Made by a program: the position numbers and the translations under genes. Positions 1 to 7,821 of a DNA stretch of 11,488 bases are shown in pieces. Numbering within the stretch: the first letter of the stretch is position 1; each line of letters starts with the position of its first letter. The notes under the pieces were generated by a model, which searched no databases, was not told the DNA's origin, and saw nothing but the letters and a program-made list of their open reading frames with translations. The DNA is taken from positions 1-11,488 of the forward strand of contig JAATVP010000236.1 of assembly GCA_014523625.1 (NCBI GenBank), given 5' to 3'. The DNA is from Nitrososphaerales archaeon TH5896. GTDB lineage: Archaea > Thermoproteota > Nitrososphaeria > Nitrososphaerales > Nitrososphaeraceae.

Positions 1-704
1 CTTGATGGTATTGGGTGTCGTTAAACTCCTTGATTACCCTCTGAGGATCGTAGCCGTACTCTGCTATGCATTTTACAGTACTTGCAAATTTGGAAACATC
101 CTTAGTTATCGAAATCCCGTATTGATCCAATACTTGCTTTGAACCTGAATATGATCTTATATCTTCTCCTGCTTTCCTTTTTTGCTCCAAAATCAAGTCA
201 TAACTCTTTCTGAGCTCTGAATAATTCGCTTTTAGAGAATCTATGGAATCGGTTAGTTGCTCTCTCTCATCATCTAGTTCCTTATTCTGGGCTATCTTTT
301 CGTCCACATATCCTTTGATTGCAGGCAGTCGCATATTTTCTGATATTTTTGTTAGGTCTTCAGTATGGGTTACAATTAGGGTAGGCGTAATGCCATGACT
401 CTTGCATTCCTTGTATAGGTCGGATATGAAGTGTTCGGCAGTTTGAGCGTCTACTCTTTGGTCTGTAAACATCTTCATAATTCTAAAACCAATCGCACAA
501 TGAGCCCTCCCTCATAAGTAATATTCCGACCTCCCTTAAACCATATAGCACATCCCTCCCTAGTCGCTCTTCATATTCTTTGGCTATATTACTCACTGCG
601 CCTGTGCTTATGTTATTGGCTTTTGCTATGGAGTCCCGGCTCTGGCCGAGTAGCCACTGTTCTATAACTTTGGATTTAATTGCCTCTGGAATTGGTGCTG
701 GCAT
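1..704 (-). pseudogene. Frameshifted HTH and coiled-coil protein (5' part, runs off the window)
   Basis: An ATG at 704 opens a 73-codon frame whose first ~45 residues form a helix-turn-helix (QSRDSIAKANNISTGAVSNI). It stops at 483-485 shortly after LREVGILLMREG. A second minus-strand frame, open from about 511 to base 1, continues the same protein: CAIGFRIMKMFTDQ at its start, a charged coiled-coil (VDEKIAQNKELDDEREQL and onward), then a segment ending FNDTQYHQ at the window edge, 166 codons from that first Cys. From memory of related thaumarchaeal proteins, LREL...QCAIGFR is normally continuous, so the break at about 499-511 looks like a small deletion with loss of frame. Role unknown; HTH plus coiled coil suggests a DNA-binding, oligomeric protein of regulatory, replication or mobile-element type. 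A TATA-like TTTAAC at 729-734, about 27 bases before the ATG, fits a leaderless transcript. A sequencing error is possible. Confidence 0.7.
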
Positions 705-728
705 TGTTATGCTAAACAGAATTGGTGG

Positions 729-734
729 TTAAAC
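729..734 (-). promoter_or_regulatory. TATA-like box of the HTH gene
   Basis: On the minus strand the bases read TTTAAC within aaaggtttaacc, centred about 27 bases upstream of the ATG at 704. That spacing suits an archaeal TATA box driving a leaderless mRNA; the purines just upstream could act as a BRE. Inferred from position and composition only. Confidence 0.35.
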
Positions 735-781
735 CTTTAGATTTTAGTTTGTTGTGATGAAGATTTTCAGATTATGTAATA

Positions 782-847
782 GGCCGTCAAATGGCCGTCA
801 AATGGCCGTCAAATGGCCGTCAAATGGCCCCGTCAAACCCGTCAAAT
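782..847. repeat. Tandem 11-bp direct repeat array (iteron-like)
   Basis: Four perfect head-to-tail copies of GGCCGTCAAAT occupy 782-825. Two degenerate units follow to 847 (GGCCCCGTCAAA and CCCGTCAAAT), keeping the core CCGTCAAA. On the minus strand the unit is ATTTGACGGCC. An 11-bp period is about one helical turn, so a protein bound to each unit would sit on one face of the DNA, as in iterons or cooperative operators. The array lies 78 bases upstream of the broken HTH gene and just upstream of its TATA-like box. The core was not noticed elsewhere in the window. It could equally be a simple slippage-derived satellite. Confidence 0.9.
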
Positions 848-1157
848 GATACTTCTGAACTCAATACGACCATGTATTTAGGTAAGCAGACCCTTAGCTT
901 TACAGTCATTATAATCATCTTCACGACCTATAATATGGTCCCATGATCAATTAATTCCCATCTTTATCCTGAAATCTGATTATCGTAAATGCATAGGCAA
1001 CAGGAAATGTATACACGACGTGGTTCTCCTACGTTACTTGATTACAGCTTTTAATCCTATAATAGTTCGATTCAAACTAAAAATGATATAGGTTTCTTCT
1101 GTTGCTTCTCTATACAGAAACAGGTTCCAGTTTTCATTAATATTATTTACATTCGGG

Positions 1158-1176
1158 TTAATTTTAAAATTAAAAG
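1158..1176 (-). terminator. T-rich terminator-like element after carboxyltransferase
   Basis: Starting eight bases past the carboxyltransferase stop, the minus strand reads CTTTTAATTTTAAAATTAA. It includes a perfect 16-bp palindrome, TTAATTTTAAAATTAA (1158-1173). T-rich tracts soon after the stop codon are the usual archaeal termination signal; the palindrome may only reflect AT richness. Confidence 0.45.
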
Positions 1177-1183
1177 AGGATCC

Positions 1184-2725
1184 TCAAACCGGGATATTTC
1201 CATGTTTTCTTCTCGGCCTATCTTCTCTCTTCCTAATTATTGCCCTAAGTGCAGATATTAACCTTGTTCTTGTTTCTTCAGGTTCAATCACATTGTCTAT
1301 ATAACCCTTCGAGGCAGCAATATATGGATTGGCGAACTTCAGTCTGTATTCTTTGGCTAATTCAGCCCTTTTCTTCTGAGGATCATCTGATTGTCGTATC
1401 AGCTGCTTGAAAATAATATTACTTGCCCCTTCTGGGCCCATGACTGCTATCTCGGCTTTGGGCCAAGCAAAGTTATAGTCAGCTCCTAGATGTTTACTAT
1501 TCATTACATCATAAGCACCGCCATAGGCTTTCCTGGTTATTATAGTAAGTTTGGGAACAGTTGCCTCAGAGAAAGCATAAAGTAATTTCGCTCCATGTCT
1601 AATAATTCCTCCCCACTCCTGATTTGTACCTGGAAGGAACCCAGGCACATCGACTAAAGTGATTAAAGGGATATTAAAACAGTCACAGAATCTCACAAAG
1701 CGACAAGCCTTATCACATGCGTCTATGTCAAGAACCCCAGCCAGATGTTCCGGATTGTTTGCCACAATACCCACAGAATTACCATCAAGTCTTGCGAATC
1801 CTACAATTATGTTATTTGCCCAATACTTCTGAACCTCTAGAAAATTGGCATCATCGACAACTTGCTTAATAATAGTTTCCATATTATATGGTCTGTTTGG
1901 GTTAGATGGTAGAAATGAGTTAAGTGATTCATTTTTTCTTTTTGGATCATCTTTTGTTGCTGCGCGCGGGGGATTCTCCAGATTATTAGATGGAATGAAA
2001 GAAAATAAGTTACGAAGGATTGTAAAGCATTCTTGTTCGTCATTGGCAATAAAGTGAGCAACACCACTTTTCTTATTGTGAATTTCAGCCCCTCCTAGAT
2101 CTTCAAAAGTCACCTTCTCTTCAGTTACCTCCTTTACTACTTCTGGCCCCGTGACGAACATATATGCAGATCTAGACATGATAACAAAATCAGTAAGAGC
2201 GGGGGAATACACAGCACCACCAGCACAGGGGCCCATTATGAGAGATATTTGGGGAATCACACCTGATGCTTTTACATTTCTGTGAAAGATCTCTGCATAA
2301 CCTGCGAGACTATCTACACCCTCTTGTATGCGCGCCCCTCCAGAATCATTAATCCCTACTATTGGCACTCCTTGTTTTAATGCGAGATCCATCACCTTGC
2401 AAACCTTCAAAGCAAATGCCATACCTAGTGAGCCACCCAGTACGGTGAAGTCATGGGAGAATACGTATGCTAAGCGATTGTCAATCATCCCATATCCCGT
2501 AACTACACCGTCGCCCAGAAATTTTCGATCTTGCATCTCAAAATTATGACATTCATGTGTTACAAATGGATCGATCTCTGTAAAGGTTCCAGAATCAAAT
2601 ATTAACTCAACCCTTTCAAATGCTGTGAGCTTTCCTTTCTTCTTGCGTTCTTGCTGCTTCAGAGTGCCTCCTCCCAGGAGATGCTCACTTGTTTTCTTTT
2701 TCAGCTCAGGAAAATCCATATTCAA
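1184..2725 (-). CDS. Acyl-CoA carboxylase carboxyltransferase subunit (propionyl/methylmalonyl-CoA type)
   Basis: This subunit moves the carboxyl group from carboxybiotin to acetyl-CoA or propionyl-CoA, in a complex with a biotin carboxylase and a biotin carrier protein; in ammonia-oxidising archaea this serves the 3-hydroxypropionate/4-hydroxybutyrate cycle. The 513 residues match the usual ~515 and both crotonase-like halves are present. The N-half has LLGGG (16-20), NDSGGARIQEG (126-136) and the oxyanion-type GPCAGGAVYS (165-174). The C-half has DVPGFLPGT (359-367), GGIIRHGAKLLYAF (372-385) and KAYGGAYDVM (399-408), ending KHGNIPV. Asp406 aligns with the residue linked to propionyl-CoA preference in actinobacterial PccB. 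The frame opens with TTG at 2725, six bases after a GAGGG Shine-Dalgarno; an ATG at 2719, giving MDFPELKKK, is the alternative. Partner subunits are absent here, so they must lie elsewhere. A sodium-pump decarboxylase alpha subunit is possible but less likely without the membrane subunits. Confidence 0.93.
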   Translation of the reverse strand: MNMDFPELKKKTSEHLLGGGTLKQQERKKKGKLTAFERVELIFDSGTFTEIDPFVTHECHNFEMQDRKFLGDGVVTGYGMIDNRLAYVFSHDFTVLGGSLGMAFALKVCKVMDLALKQGVPIVGINDSGGARIQEGVDSLAGYAEIFHRNVKASGVIPQISLIMGPCAGGAVYSPALTDFVIMSRSAYMFVTGPEVVKEVTEEKVTFEDLGGAEIHNKKSGVAHFIANDEQECFTILRNLFSFIPSNNLENPPRAATKDDPKRKNESLNSFLPSNPNRPYNMETIIKQVVDDANFLEVQKYWANNIIVGFARLDGNSVGIVANNPEHLAGVLDIDACDKACRFVRFCDCFNIPLITLVDVPGFLPGTNQEWGGIIRHGAKLLYAFSEATVPKLTIITRKAYGGAYDVMNSKHLGADYNFAWPKAEIAVMGPEGASNIIFKQLIRQSDDPQKKRAELAKEYRLKFANPYIAASKGYIDNVIEPEETRTRLISALRAIIRKREDRPRRKHGNIPV

Positions 2726-2731
2726 AACATA

Positions 2732-2736
2732 CCCTC
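2732..2736 (-). promoter_or_regulatory. Shine-Dalgarno GAGGG that bears on the carboxyltransferase start
   Basis: GAGGG on the minus strand ends six bases before the TTG at 2725 and twelve before the ATG at 2719. Spacing favours TTG; the ATG would need a long spacer. An overlapping ATG inside this leader (atg ttt tga) stops after two codons and is not a start. Confidence 0.45.
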
Positions 2737-2949
2737 AAAGGAGTAAAAAAGTGTAATGATTTTTTTAGGCACTACCTAGTTGAGAGCTAATTTTGGCAGA
2801 GTATTTCTGATGTAATCGGTGACTACTTTTGATATTCAGTGAAATTACTATACGGAGATTCTCGCGCAATTTGTAGAAAAATTAACGCTCTTGGAGACTT
2901 CGGTTAAAGGGCTAACTATAGACAACTATATGAAAATCAGACTATCCAT

Positions 2950-2956
2950 CTATAAC
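2950..2956 (+). promoter_or_regulatory. TATA-like box of the GAPDH gene
   Basis: CTATAAC lies about 26 bases before the TTG at 2979, the spacing expected for a leaderless archaeal transcript. The divergent spacer 2726-2978 must also contain the carboxyltransferase promoter; an A/T-rich tract at 2758-2767 (minus strand ctaaaaaaat) is a candidate. Confidence 0.35.
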
Positions 2957-2978
2957 ATTCATAAACCCATACTAAGGA

Positions 2979-4040
2979 TTGCAAATAGTATTGAGCGAAA
3001 AATTAAGATTAGCAATAAATGGATTCGGCAGGATTGGAAGATGTTTTCTAAGGTCTGCAATCAAAGACAAAGAATTCATGGAATTGGTTGATATAGTAGC
3101 CATTAATGACATGGCTGATGCTAAAACTCTAGTTCATCTTTTCAAGTATGATTCTGTTTTTGGAAGATTTGATGGTAATGTGGCGGTAAGGAATGAAGAT
3201 TCAATGAATGTGGATGGTTTGGAGATTAAAGTATTGTCTGAAAAAGAGCCATCAAGACTACCATGGAAAGATTTGAAGGTCGACATGGTTTTGGAATCTT
3301 CGGGAAAATTTAATGATGCTAAGGAAGCTGAGAAACATATAACTGAAGCAGGTGCAAAGCGCGTGATCATTTCTGCTCCAGCAAAGGGTCCTGATACAAC
3401 TATAGTATTAGGAGTTAATGAAGATGAATTCGATAGCAAGAAACATAATATCATTTCTATGGCTTCCTGTACTACTAATTGCTTAGCTCCTGTTGTGAAA
3501 GTCATAAACGACCGATTTGGTATCGAAAAAGGCTATATGACTACAACTCATGCATTTACAAATGATCAAAGACTACTTGATTTGCCTCACAAGGATCTGA
3601 GAAGAGCAAGATCAGCTACTATGTCAATTATACCTACCACGACTGGAGCAGCCGAGGCAATTGGTACTATAATACCAGATCTAAAGGGAAAAATAGATGG
3701 TATGGCTCTGAGAGTTCCTGTCAGTAGTGGATCGATTACCGATATGGTATTTACGCTAAAGAAAGAGGTAACACGAGAAGAGGTCAATAATGCATTGAAG
3801 CAAGCTTCTGATACCGACATGAAAGGGATTTTAGAGTACACTGAAGAGCCAATTGTCTCAGCAGATATCATTGGTAATTCTCATTCATCTATTGTAGATG
3901 GTTTGAGTACGATGGTTTTGGGAAATAAGAATAACGTAGTCAAAATACTTTCATGGTATGACAACGAGTGGGGTTTTGCCTCCAGGTTGGTAAGTCTGAT
4001 TAAGTTCATCGCGAGACAGGATATAACTAAGGAACCATAG
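2979..4040 (+). CDS. gap: Class I glyceraldehyde-3-phosphate dehydrogenase (phosphorylating)
   Basis: Interconverts glyceraldehyde-3-phosphate, NAD(P)+ and phosphate with 1,3-bisphosphoglycerate in the cytoplasm. Residues are counted from TTG 2979 (353 aa). The Rossmann start INGFGRIGR (14-22) is followed by VAIND (40-44), with the Asp that binds the adenosine ribose of NAD. The active site SCTTNCLAP (163-171) carries nucleophile Cys164; His191 (TTTHAF) is its partner. DLPHKDLRRARS (201-212) and WYDNEWGF (326-333) are classic. The Leu-Pro of DLPHKD is the pair found in NAD-specific bacterial GapA rather than the Ala-Ser type of NADP enzymes, which suggests a catabolic NAD enzyme. The start is TTG at 2979, or TTG at 2991 giving MSEKLRLAINGFG; no ATG is possible. 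Most archaea use the unrelated-looking class II enzyme, so this gene is probably of bacterial origin. It may be co-transcribed with the mannosidase 70 bases downstream. Confidence 0.95.
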   Translation: MQIVLSEKLRLAINGFGRIGRCFLRSAIKDKEFMELVDIVAINDMADAKTLVHLFKYDSVFGRFDGNVAVRNEDSMNVDGLEIKVLSEKEPSRLPWKDLKVDMVLESSGKFNDAKEAEKHITEAGAKRVIISAPAKGPDTTIVLGVNEDEFDSKKHNIISMASCTTNCLAPVVKVINDRFGIEKGYMTTTHAFTNDQRLLDLPHKDLRRARSATMSIIPTTTGAAEAIGTIIPDLKGKIDGMALRVPVSSGSITDMVFTLKKEVTREEVNNALKQASDTDMKGILEYTEEPIVSADIIGNSHSSIVDGLSTMVLGNKNNVVKILSWYDNEWGFASRLVSLIKFIARQDITKEP

Positions 4041-4043
4041 CTG

Positions 4044-4060
4044 GATCTAATGAATAGATC
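4044..4060 (+). other. Small inverted repeat after the GAPDH stop
   Basis: GATCTA (4044-4049) and TAGATC (4055-4060) form a perfect 6-bp stem with a 5-base loop, three bases after the GAPDH stop codon. There is no T-run behind it, so it is not a clear terminator; it could be an mRNA-processing or stability hairpin, or chance. Confidence 0.3.
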
Positions 4061-4110
4061 ACTCTGAATTAGATTGGTAGGCCATCCATGCTATTTGAGA
4101 AAGATCTGAT

Positions 4111-7056
4111 ATGAATAAGATTTTGAACCCTAAAAGTGATACTTCATTTGTTAGTTCTGCTGCAACGGTCAATAGAGATTTTGAGCCTGTGATTTACCTT
4201 GTTCCACACACACATTATGACGCAATATGGGTATTCAACAGAGAGGATTATTTTCATATTAACATAGAGTTTATCTTAAAGAAGGCAGTGGAGTTAATGA
4301 AGGCCAATCCGGATTATAAATTTACAATCGAACAGACATATCTTTTAGAACAGGTCGAAACTAATTATCCTTCACTTTTCGCAGACATAACTAGATTAAC
4401 AAAGGAAAGAAGAATGGAAATTGCAGGCGGTCAATATCTGATGTCAGATGTGATGTTACCTCATGGAGAAACTCTCATCAGAGAAATTCTTAAGGGTAAG
4501 AAGTACATTAAGGACAAATTCGATCAAGATGTAATTGTAGGATGGGGAGCTGATGAATTTGGTTTTAATGCACAATGGCCTCAAATCTTGCGGGGATGCG
4601 GATACAAATATTTTGCTTTTAGAAGGGGTGCGGATCAGTGTAAACCGTCAGAATTCTGGTGGGAAGGATTAGATGGTTCGCGCATCCTGTCCCATTGGAT
4701 GCCTTTGGGCTATAGAGCGGGTCTAGATTTAACCCAACTTCGGAAATCCTATAAAGAACTTGAGAACTTGGCTGCTACCCGGCATATCCTCATGCCATCG
4801 GGTAGCGGAGTTACACTTCCACAAGCAGAGACAGTTGATACGGTGAGAAAATGGAATGCTGATATTAGGACCGTTGATAGTGGCCACCTTAATAGCTCTA
4901 GTGATACCGCTTCTATGGGTCCAGGTACAGAATCATCCATTATTATGCATAACAATTCTAAGACACCAAGAATTGATATATGTACTCCATCTGAGTTTTT
5001 TTCGAACCTTGAAAAGGAACTAAATGAATCGGACTTGGTGACAAGGAAGGGCGAGATGTACTCTGGCAGATTTTCGGAAGTATTTCCCGACTGTACTTCA
5101 TCTAGGATGTGGATTAAGCAGGGAGTAAAGGAATATGAAAACTTGTTATTGACTCTAGAAAGATGGCATGCTCTGAGTGAGCTTGAGGGGGTAGATCATG
5201 ATGTTTTTGACCGACTGAAAAACTACTGGAACAAGCTTCTTTTTATGTCGATGCACGATGCGCTACCTGGAACAGGAATAGATGAGGTATACAATGACAT
5301 AAGGCAATCATTCAAGTCAGATTTAGGACCTATCAGAGAATTGATTGTTCATTGTCTATTGAACTTGCTTTCTCACTTTTGTAAAGGCACTGATCAAGAT
5401 ATGGTAGTATTTAATCCGCATTCATGGAAAGTCAAGGATTGGGTAGAATGTGTGCTTGAATTTGAGGAGGGTAAGATAGGAGGGATATCTCATTTAACCT
5501 TAACTAGTTTATCTGAAGCATATGCTGAAGGTCAAAGTCATAAAGTGCGGAAGGAGGATAAAGATAAAATCAGCGAGGAAGAGAGCAGTAGAATTGACAT
5601 AGAAATCATCGAATGTTCTCCCTACCCAGATGGATCTGTCCAAACAGTAAAGATAGGCTTCATAGCAGAAATACCCGCATTAGGATACAAGTTATATCGA
5701 ATAGTGCCTGTAGAGAACAGCTCTTCTGAGAAAATTCTATCTCACTCCACCACTTTTAGAAATGGTAGCAATTTTGATATTTCAATTGATCCGGAAAATG
5801 GTGTTTTGAAAGTATCCAAGGACGGCAGGAATTATTTTAAAGGCAATGAAATTCTGCTAGAGGAAGAACTTGGAGATCTTTACTATCACAGGGATAACTT
5901 GGGACTGCTAAAGTCAGAGACAGGGGAGGGAGTCAAGTACGGCTCATTCAAGAATGACAGCTTTGGCGTCTTAGAAGGTAAATTGAGGTATCATATCAAT
6001 CTGAAAAGTAAATACTATGCATTAAGATGGCCCTACAGGTTGACACACAAGCTGAAGCCAGTCTTGTATAGACATAATTTTGTTGATATAGAGAAAGAGA
6101 TCATTGTCTATAAATCTCTTGACAGGATAGACTTTGTTACGCACATATACGATCGGCATCCACATTCAAGGTTAAGAGTAAGGTTTCGGACTCCATGCTC
6201 CTCCGATAATTATTGGTGCGGCAGCCAGTTTGGTGCTATTAGGAGGAAGACAAACCTCTTCTATCACAAGAATGAGAGTGGTTGGATTGAAAGGCCATGT
6301 GGGGTTTTCCCATCGCTGGACTGGATAGACTATTCAGGTAATGAGGAAGAAAAGGAATGTTCGAGAATAGGGATCAGCGTTATGCATAGGGGAATACCAT
6401 CTCACGAGGTGAGAGACAATTCAATTTATCTCACCCTTTTAAGGAGCATCATGGTATTGTCGGCTGATGGCATCATGGGTCCTTGTGTTCCTACACCTGA
6501 TGCAGCAGAAATGATACCATACACATTTAGATATTCTGTACTTCCTCATGAAGAGAGCTGGAGAGAGAGTGGTACATACAGACGTGCTATGGAATTTAAT
6601 ATGCCTTTAACTGCAATACACCTCGGAGGAAGAGAGGTATCACAACAGATAGTAATGGAAAATCTTGTCGGTAGTGAAGTATATGCCAATAGATTACAAA
6701 ATTACCAATTTTCATTTTTAGAGATTCTACCGAGAAATGTGATGCTTAGTACATTGAAGCTTGATGAACGAGATGTTGTTGACGATAAGAATAATAAGCA
6801 CTCGTTAGTCGTTAGGATTTACGAAACTGAGGGAAGAACGACAGAGAATGCATCATTGATATTTTACAGGCAGATCAAATCCGCTTCGATCATAGATATG
6901 CTCGAAAATGAAATTCAAGAAATCCGGAATCCTGTTACTCATTCAGATAACCAAGATAATAATGCTCAGGATAAGTATGATGCGCGGATTGAAGGTAATA
7001 TAATAAGAATGAGCATTGGGGCTTTTAGAATTGTTTCATTAAAGGTTATTTTCTAA
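4111..7056 (+). CDS. GH38-family alpha-mannosidase
   Basis: A zinc-dependent retaining glycosidase releasing alpha-linked mannose from glycans or oligosaccharides. The 981 residues show GH38 order. The catalytic barrel begins at about residue 27 with PHTHYDAIW (32-40), whose His33, His35/Asp37 region provides metal ligands. GWGADEFGFNAQWPQIL (144-160) contains the expected nucleophile Asp148. MHDALPGTGIDEVYND (381-396) supplies the final His382 ligand and opens the helical middle domain; beta-sandwich domains fill the remainder. No signal peptide or membrane segment is visible, so it should be cytoplasmic. A polar, Ser/Asn-rich stretch at about 255-285 looks like an insertion. The ATG is forced: an in-frame TGA lies at 4096-4098. 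With the class I GAPDH just upstream it suggests sugar or glycan breakdown, perhaps recycling of the cell's own N-glycans or exopolysaccharide. Exact linkage cannot be told from sequence. Confidence 0.9.
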   Translation: MNKILNPKSDTSFVSSAATVNRDFEPVIYLVPHTHYDAIWVFNREDYFHINIEFILKKAVELMKANPDYKFTIEQTYLLEQVETNYPSLFADITRLTKERRMEIAGGQYLMSDVMLPHGETLIREILKGKKYIKDKFDQDVIVGWGADEFGFNAQWPQILRGCGYKYFAFRRGADQCKPSEFWWEGLDGSRILSHWMPLGYRAGLDLTQLRKSYKELENLAATRHILMPSGSGVTLPQAETVDTVRKWNADIRTVDSGHLNSSSDTASMGPGTESSIIMHNNSKTPRIDICTPSEFFSNLEKELNESDLVTRKGEMYSGRFSEVFPDCTSSRMWIKQGVKEYENLLLTLERWHALSELEGVDHDVFDRLKNYWNKLLFMSMHDALPGTGIDEVYNDIRQSFKSDLGPIRELIVHCLLNLLSHFCKGTDQDMVVFNPHSWKVKDWVECVLEFEEGKIGGISHLTLTSLSEAYAEGQSHKVRKEDKDKISEEESSRIDIEIIECSPYPDGSVQTVKIGFIAEIPALGYKLYRIVPVENSSSEKILSHSTTFRNGSNFDISIDPENGVLKVSKDGRNYFKGNEILLEEELGDLYYHRDNLGLLKSETGEGVKYGSFKNDSFGVLEGKLRYHINLKSKYYALRWPYRLTHKLKPVLYRHNFVDIEKEIIVYKSLDRIDFVTHIYDRHPHSRLRVRFRTPCSSDNYWCGSQFGAIRRKTNLFYHKNESGWIERPCGVFPSLDWIDYSGNEEEKECSRIGISVMHRGIPSHEVRDNSIYLTLLRSIMVLSADGIMGPCVPTPDAAEMIPYTFRYSVLPHEESWRESGTYRRAMEFNMPLTAIHLGGREVSQQIVMENLVGSEVYANRLQNYQFSFLEILPRNVMLSTLKLDERDVVDDKNNKHSLVVRIYETEGRTTENASLIFYRQIKSASIIDMLENEIQEIRNPVTHSDNQDNNAQDKYDARIEGNIIRMSIGAFRIVSLKVIF

Positions 7057-7230
7057 GTTACAATTCTTGCTAAGATGTAAATCTTTCGACACCGATGGTT
7101 TGAAGGCAATGACAATGGCAAGAAATGAGGTATTTGAGTGCCTGTTATATTAATTGACTGACGACGATAGTTATAATTGTACTCCGATAGTCATAGTGAA
7201 CTTTTGAAACTATGATCGCTAAAAGATCTA

Positions 7231-7239
7231 TTAAAAAAT
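7231..7239 (-). terminator. T-run downstream of the zinc-ribbon gene
   Basis: The minus strand reads ATTTTTTAA about 25 bases past the stop of the small zinc-ribbon gene, a plausible archaeal oligo-T termination signal. Confidence 0.4.
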
Positions 7240-7262
7240 TCACTTTCTTGACACAGCAAGTA

Positions 7263-7415
7263 TTAATTTTGCTTAGACTCTTCCTTTATTAAACATTGAG
7301 GGCAATACTTTGTTTTTTGGTAGTGATAACCACATATTCTGCACTCGATTATCTCATGGTTTTCAATATTTTCGCCGGCATCCGCTCCTACTTTATCATC
7401 TTTCATTAGAACCAT
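7263..7415 (-). CDS. Small zinc-ribbon protein (50 aa)
   Basis: An ATG at 7415 opens a 50-codon frame ending TAA at 7263-7265. The first ~20 residues are acidic and probably flexible (MVLMKDDKVGADAGENIENH). Then come two knuckles, CRIC (25-28) and CPQC (38-41), separated by GYHYQKTKY, followed by a short charged tail. Two CxxC pairs nine residues apart make a compact four-cysteine zinc ribbon or rubredoxin-like metal knuckle. A TATA-like tract (minus strand TTATTTAAAT, about 7439-7448) sits 25-30 bases before the ATG, as expected of a leaderless mRNA; no Shine-Dalgarno is evident. Small zinc ribbons of this sort occur widely in archaea, in transcription, translation or redox partners, but the exact role cannot be assigned. 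An ATG at 7406 (fourth codon) is an alternative start. Confidence 0.72.
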   Translation of the reverse strand: MVLMKDDKVGADAGENIENHEIIECRICGYHYQKTKYCPQCLIKEESKQN

Positions 7416-7437
7416 CTATTGAGTAAACGATTGAGGA

Positions 7438-7448
7438 ATTTAAATAAT
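7438..7448 (-). promoter_or_regulatory. TATA-like box of the zinc-ribbon gene
   Basis: The minus strand carries TTATTTAAATT, centred about 27 bases upstream of the ATG at 7415. Composition and spacing match an archaeal TATA box for a leaderless transcript. Confidence 0.5.
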
Positions 7449-7821
7449 TCTGACCGGGCCGAGCTCAAATATGAAATGGATCAATATCTCGGATTTTTCT
7501 GATCATATAAGGTTCATAATTATTAGGTTAATTTCAAAAAATTACATGTGTAGAAAAGACCTTTTCTTGACATCTTTTATTTGCTCTTATCTTCTCGCTT
7601 TTTAGAGTTTAACTGATTTCCAGTCTAAGGCCGTGAGTCAAATAAACATCTAGTCTCCAGATCAAAAAAAAGTAGTATTATTAGATCGTCACCAACGTCG
7701 AATTTCTATAATAATAATTTATTGTAGTAGTATACCCTTACTTATGTCCCTAATCGTCATATCATGAAAATCTTTGTGAATCTCAACAAATTCGAATATA
7801 GACAGGTCAGATTTCAACTGA

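Larger units (their letters stand above)
705..1183. other. Spacer between HTH pseudogene and carboxyltransferase
   Basis: This 479-base spacer holds the HTH promoter region, the 11-bp repeat array at 782-847 and the T-rich end region of the carboxyltransferase near 1158-1176. Between about 848 and 1157 I see AT-rich sequence with no convincing open frame, RNA gene or repeat. Confidence 0.6.

Noticed and set aside
782..847. Reading the tandem repeat as a CRISPR array
   Set aside because: Units are 11 bp and directly adjacent with no spacers; no cas genes nearby.
1837..2067. Overlapping frames on both strands inside the carboxyltransferase gene (1837-2067 minus, 1845-2057 plus, 2328-2549 plus)
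   Set aside because: They lie wholly within a strongly conserved gene, have low-complexity translations and no start signals; they are shadows.
2891..3091. 66-residue plus-strand frame overlapping the GAPDH start
   Set aside because: Its second half overlaps the conserved Rossmann start of GAPDH in another frame and shows no motif; treated as a shadow.
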